A stretch of 7,618 bases of DNA from an uncultured Enorma sp. (GTDB taxonomy: Bacteria; Actinomycetota; Coriobacteriia; Coriobacteriales; Coriobacteriaceae), in assembly GCA_905210055.1 (NCBI GenBank), contig CAJLVH010000093.1:1-7618 (forward strand), written 5' to 3'. Shown here in pieces: positions 5,931 to 7,618 of this stretch; position 1 is the first letter of the stretch; each line of letters starts with the position of its first letter. Both the position numbers and the translations under genes were made by a program. The notes under the pieces were generated by a model. That model saw only the letters and a list, made by a program, of their open reading frames with translations. It made no database searches and was not told the origin of the DNA.

Positions 5931-6875
5931 ATGAGCAAGGTCCTCGTCTTTGGACACCAGAATCCCGATAACGACGCCATCATGTCGGCCGTCGTGCTCG
6001 CCCAGCTGCTGAATCAGGTTGAGTTCGGCGGCAACGAGTACGAGGCATGCGCGCTGGGCCCGCTTCCGGCGGAGTCCGCAAAGCTCCTTGCCGAGGGCGG
6101 CCTGCCTGAGCCGCGCCAGCTCGATGCCATCGAGCCCGCTGCCGAGGGCGAGGATGCGCAGCTCGTCGTGCTCACGGATCACAACGAGCCCGGCCAATCC
6201 GTCGCTGGCCTGGAGAACGCCACGATCTTCGGCGTGGTTGATCACCATCGCTTTGGCAACTTCACCACGGCCGCGCCGCTCCACATCGTGGCGCTCCCTT
6301 GGGGTTCCAGCTGCTGCATCGTGGCGAAGCTCTTCGACGTGCTTGGGCAGCAGCCCACGGACACGCAGGCGAAGCTCCTGCTTTCGGCCATGATGACCGA
6401 CACCCTCATGCTCAAGAGCCCCACGACGACCTCCGTTGACCGCGTGGTCGCCGCCAAGCTTGGTGAGCAGCTCGGCGTTGACCCGGTGAAGTTCGGCATG
6501 GAGGTCTTCCTCTCCCGTCCCTCCGGTTCGTTCACGCCCGAGCAGATGGTGGGCAACGACATCAAGCAGTTCGAAGTGGGCGACAAGAAGCTGCTCATCG
6601 GCCAGTACGAGACGGTCGACAAGACACGTGCCCTCGGCATGATTCCCGAGATTCGCGAGGCCATGCGCGCCTATCAGGCCGAGAAGGGCGCCGACGGCAT
6701 CGTGCTCTGCCTCACCGATATCATGGAAGAGGGTTCGCAGGTGCTCTTCGAGGGCGAGACGGCTGTGGCGCAGAAGGGTCTGGGCATCGAGGACGTGGCC
6801 GAGGGCGTGTGGATGCCCGGCGTGCTCTCCCGCAAGAAGCAGGTCGCTGCGCCGATTCTCGCCGCTGCCGAATGA
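5931..6875 (+). CDS. ppaC: Manganese-dependent inorganic pyrophosphatase (family II, DHH superfamily)
   Basis: PpaC hydrolyses pyrophosphate to phosphate in the cytoplasm and so pulls biosynthetic reactions forward. The 314-residue product has the family length and the metal ligands in order: H9, D13 and D15 in GHQNPDNDAI, D83 in TDHNEPGQS, D104-H105-H106 in VVDHHRFGNF, and D157 in MMTDTLMLKS. The C-terminal substrate signature SRKKQ is at 300-304. There is no CBS/DRTGG regulatory insert, so this is the short form. ATG 5931 is preceded by GGAGG (5921-5925) at 5-nt spacing. An in-frame ATG at 5919 overlaps that site and is less likely. The frame is also open far upstream through eda, which is a high-GC artefact. 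The 119-bp gap before it holds the inverted repeat and two copies of GCAGGCTC (5859, 5879) but no clear -10 box. Its link to the uronate genes is probably only positional. Confidence 0.95.
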   Translation: MSKVLVFGHQNPDNDAIMSAVVLAQLLNQVEFGGNEYEACALGPLPAESAKLLAEGGLPEPRQLDAIEPAAEGEDAQLVVLTDHNEPGQSVAGLENATIFGVVDHHRFGNFTTAAPLHIVALPWGSSCCIVAKLFDVLGQQPTDTQAKLLLSAMMTDTLMLKSPTTTSVDRVVAAKLGEQLGVDPVKFGMEVFLSRPSGSFTPEQMVGNDIKQFEVGDKKLLIGQYETVDKTRALGMIPEIREAMRAYQAEKGADGIVLCLTDIMEEGSQVLFEGETAVAQKGLGIEDVAEGVWMPGVLSRKKQVAAPILAAAE

Positions 6876-6905
6876 TAAAATGGTGTCAGACACCAAATTA
6901 TCATT
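6871..6905. repeat. 35-bp inverted repeat overlapping the ppaC stop codon
   Basis: AATGATAAAATGGTGTC (6871-6887) and its near-perfect complement (6889-6905) meet at one central A, with 15 of 17 positions pairing. The inner 15 bases, TGGTGTCAGACACCA, are perfectly symmetric. The TGA stop of ppaC (6873-6875) lies in the left arm. It could be a 3'-end hairpin, although there is no T run, or a mobile REP/MITE-like element. I recall similar TGGTGTC-GACACCA palindromes in unrelated genomes but cannot check this here. Confidence 0.75.
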
Positions 6906-6948
6906 GCGGGCAAATGGCCGGTTCGAAGCTGTGGATTCCCTCTGGATG

Positions 6949-7030
6949 TGCACGGTGGGCACTACCGCGCCGCTACGGCAGGGGTAACAATTGATACCAA
7001 GGTGGGCGTCTGGGCAAGGCGCCCATTTTT
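6949..7030 (+). ncRNA. Candidate cis-regulatory leader (riboswitch) of nhaA
   Basis: The 5' region of nhaA contains consecutive short stems: CGGT/ACCG (6953-6956, 6964-6967) or GTGC/GCAC (6949-6952, 6959-6962), GCCG/CGGC (6969-6972, 6976-6979), and GGTA/TACC (6983-6986, 6995-6998). They are followed by a terminator (7003-7030). GGTGGGC occurs twice (6954-6960, 7001-7007), and both copies can pair with the terminator 3' arm. CGCC (6968-6971) can pair with GGCG (7005-7008) in the terminator 5' arm. Such competing pairings are the mark of a transcriptional switch. Known leaders of nhaA genes include the nhaA-I and nhaA-II motifs, reported as Li+-sensing riboswitches. Assignment to nhaA-I is a guess from position and the GC-rich hairpin plus GGGGTAACA segment, not from an alignment. 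Confidence 0.5.
7003..7030 (+). terminator. Intrinsic terminator inside the nhaA leader
   Basis: TGGGCG (7003-7008) pairs with CGCCCA (7020-7025), directly followed by five T residues (7026-7030). It ends 62 bp before the nhaA start and 155 bp after the ppaC stop, so it may either end ppaC read-through or act as the regulated attenuator of nhaA. Confidence 0.7.
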
Positions 7031-7092
7031 GTTGACCGATTACCTAGCCGAATCACTCGGCCGAACACCAAGGAAGGAGCGGCGACGCACCC

Positions 7093-7618
7093 ATGGCGAA
7101 GCTCAATCAAGATGCGACTCAGGCCACGCGTCGGGCGAGGGCGGTCGAGCGCAAGGTACTTGTGCGCAAGCCGGGACGCGCCGCCTCCGAGTTCGGGCCG
7201 AAGGCGGATCGCCTCGTGAGCGCGCGGCAACGCAAGCGCCTGGAGCGTCGCAGCGCGCTCGAGGCCATTACCGGTAACGGCGTCATTTCCGCCTGCGTGA
7301 TGATCATCGCTGCTGTGGCGGCGGTGGTGTGCGCGAACACCGACCTGTATTTTCCGCTCCACGAGTGGTTCGCTCGCCCGGTCGTCATCGGCATCGGCGG
7401 CTGGGAGTTCTCGCTCACGTTCGAGCTCTTCGTGAACGACTTCCTCATGGCGATCTTCTTTTTGCTCGTGGGGATCGAGCTCAAGTACGAGATGACCGTG
7501 GGGGAGCTCCGCCGCCCGCGCCAGGCGCTGCTGCCCATGCTCGCGGCGGTGGGTGGCGTCGTGGTGCCCGCGACCATCTACGCGGTGGTGAACCGGGGCG
7601 GAGCCGTCTACGGCTGGG
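7093..7618 (+). CDS. nhaA: Na+/H+ antiporter NhaA, 5' part (runs off the window)
   Basis: NhaA is an inner-membrane antiporter that expels Na+ or Li+ in exchange for H+. The first 175 codons are present. Residues 1 to about 53 are a hydrophilic, Arg/Lys-rich N-terminal extension. Then come ALEAITGNGVISACVMIIAAVAAVVCANTDL-like sequence (first membrane helix, about 62-81) and the family-typical VNDFLMAIFFLLVGIELKYEM (about 114-134). After these are GELRRPRQALLPMLAAVGGVVVPATIYAVVN and GW at the window edge. The ion-binding aspartates of the fourth helix lie beyond the window. Start ATG 7093 has AGGAAGGAG at 7071-7079, 13 nt away, which is rather long; no nearer start codon exists in frame. Upstream is a structured leader with a terminator. 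Confidence 0.93.
   Translation, partial: MAKLNQDATQATRRARAVERKVLVRKPGRAASEFGPKADRLVSARQRKRLERRSALEAITGNGVISACVMIIAAVAAVVCANTDLYFPLHEWFARPVVIGIGGWEFSLTFELFVNDFLMAIFFLLVGIELKYEMTVGELRRPRQALLPMLAAVGGVVVPATIYAVVNRGGAVYGW

Noticed and set aside
5313..6875. A 520-residue frame that would join sequence overlapping eda to PpaC
   Set aside because: The upstream part is an Arg-rich out-of-frame reading of eda. PpaC homology starts at 5931 after a good ribosome-binding site, so this is not a fusion.

Overview
The window comes from a GC-rich bacterium whose genes strongly prefer G or C at third codon positions (AAG, CTC, GAC, GGC). A family II inorganic pyrophosphatase, single-gene sugar-acid units and the general protein style would fit a gut actinobacterium, perhaps of the class Coriobacteriia. 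That placement is inferred from general familiarity and is not proven by any marker gene here.

The first three quarters is a hexuronate (glucuronate) catabolic locus. Left to right it holds: uxaC, glucuronate isomerase (99-1511, +); a PfkB-family 2-keto-3-deoxygluconate kinase, kdgK (1627-2631, +); a strongly truncated beta-glucuronidase (2799-3479, -) with both catalytic glutamates but no N-terminal two thirds; a long regulatory-looking gap (3480-4013); a second, divergent KdgK-like kinase (4014-5117, +); and eda/kdgA, KDPG aldolase (5170-5811, +). Together these encode the start and end of the route glucuronide -> glucuronate -> fructuronate -> (mannonate) -> KDG -> KDPG -> pyruvate + glyceraldehyde 3-phosphate. 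The two middle enzymes, fructuronate reductase (UxuB) and mannonate dehydratase (UxuA), are not in the window. The genes look like separately controlled units: uxaC and the first kdgK end in GC-rich hairpins, and the other genes have their own -10-like boxes and palindromes.

The last quarter is housekeeping and ion transport: ppaC, manganese-dependent inorganic pyrophosphatase (5931-6875, +), then the 5' part of nhaA, a Na+/H+ antiporter (7093 to the window edge, +). The ppaC-nhaA gap has a 35-bp inverted repeat overlapping the ppaC stop, followed by a structured leader ending in an intrinsic terminator. That layout is what a riboswitch controlling nhaA would look like.

The items most worth a second look are the putative cation-responsive leader of nhaA, the decapitated beta-glucuronidase that still has a promoter/operator-like region, the perfect inverted repeat CGACATTGG-N9-CCAATGTCG present twice, and the matching palindromes in front of the uidA remnant and eda. 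I found no CRISPR array, transposase, tRNA or rRNA, and no clear sign of a wholly new enzymatic system.
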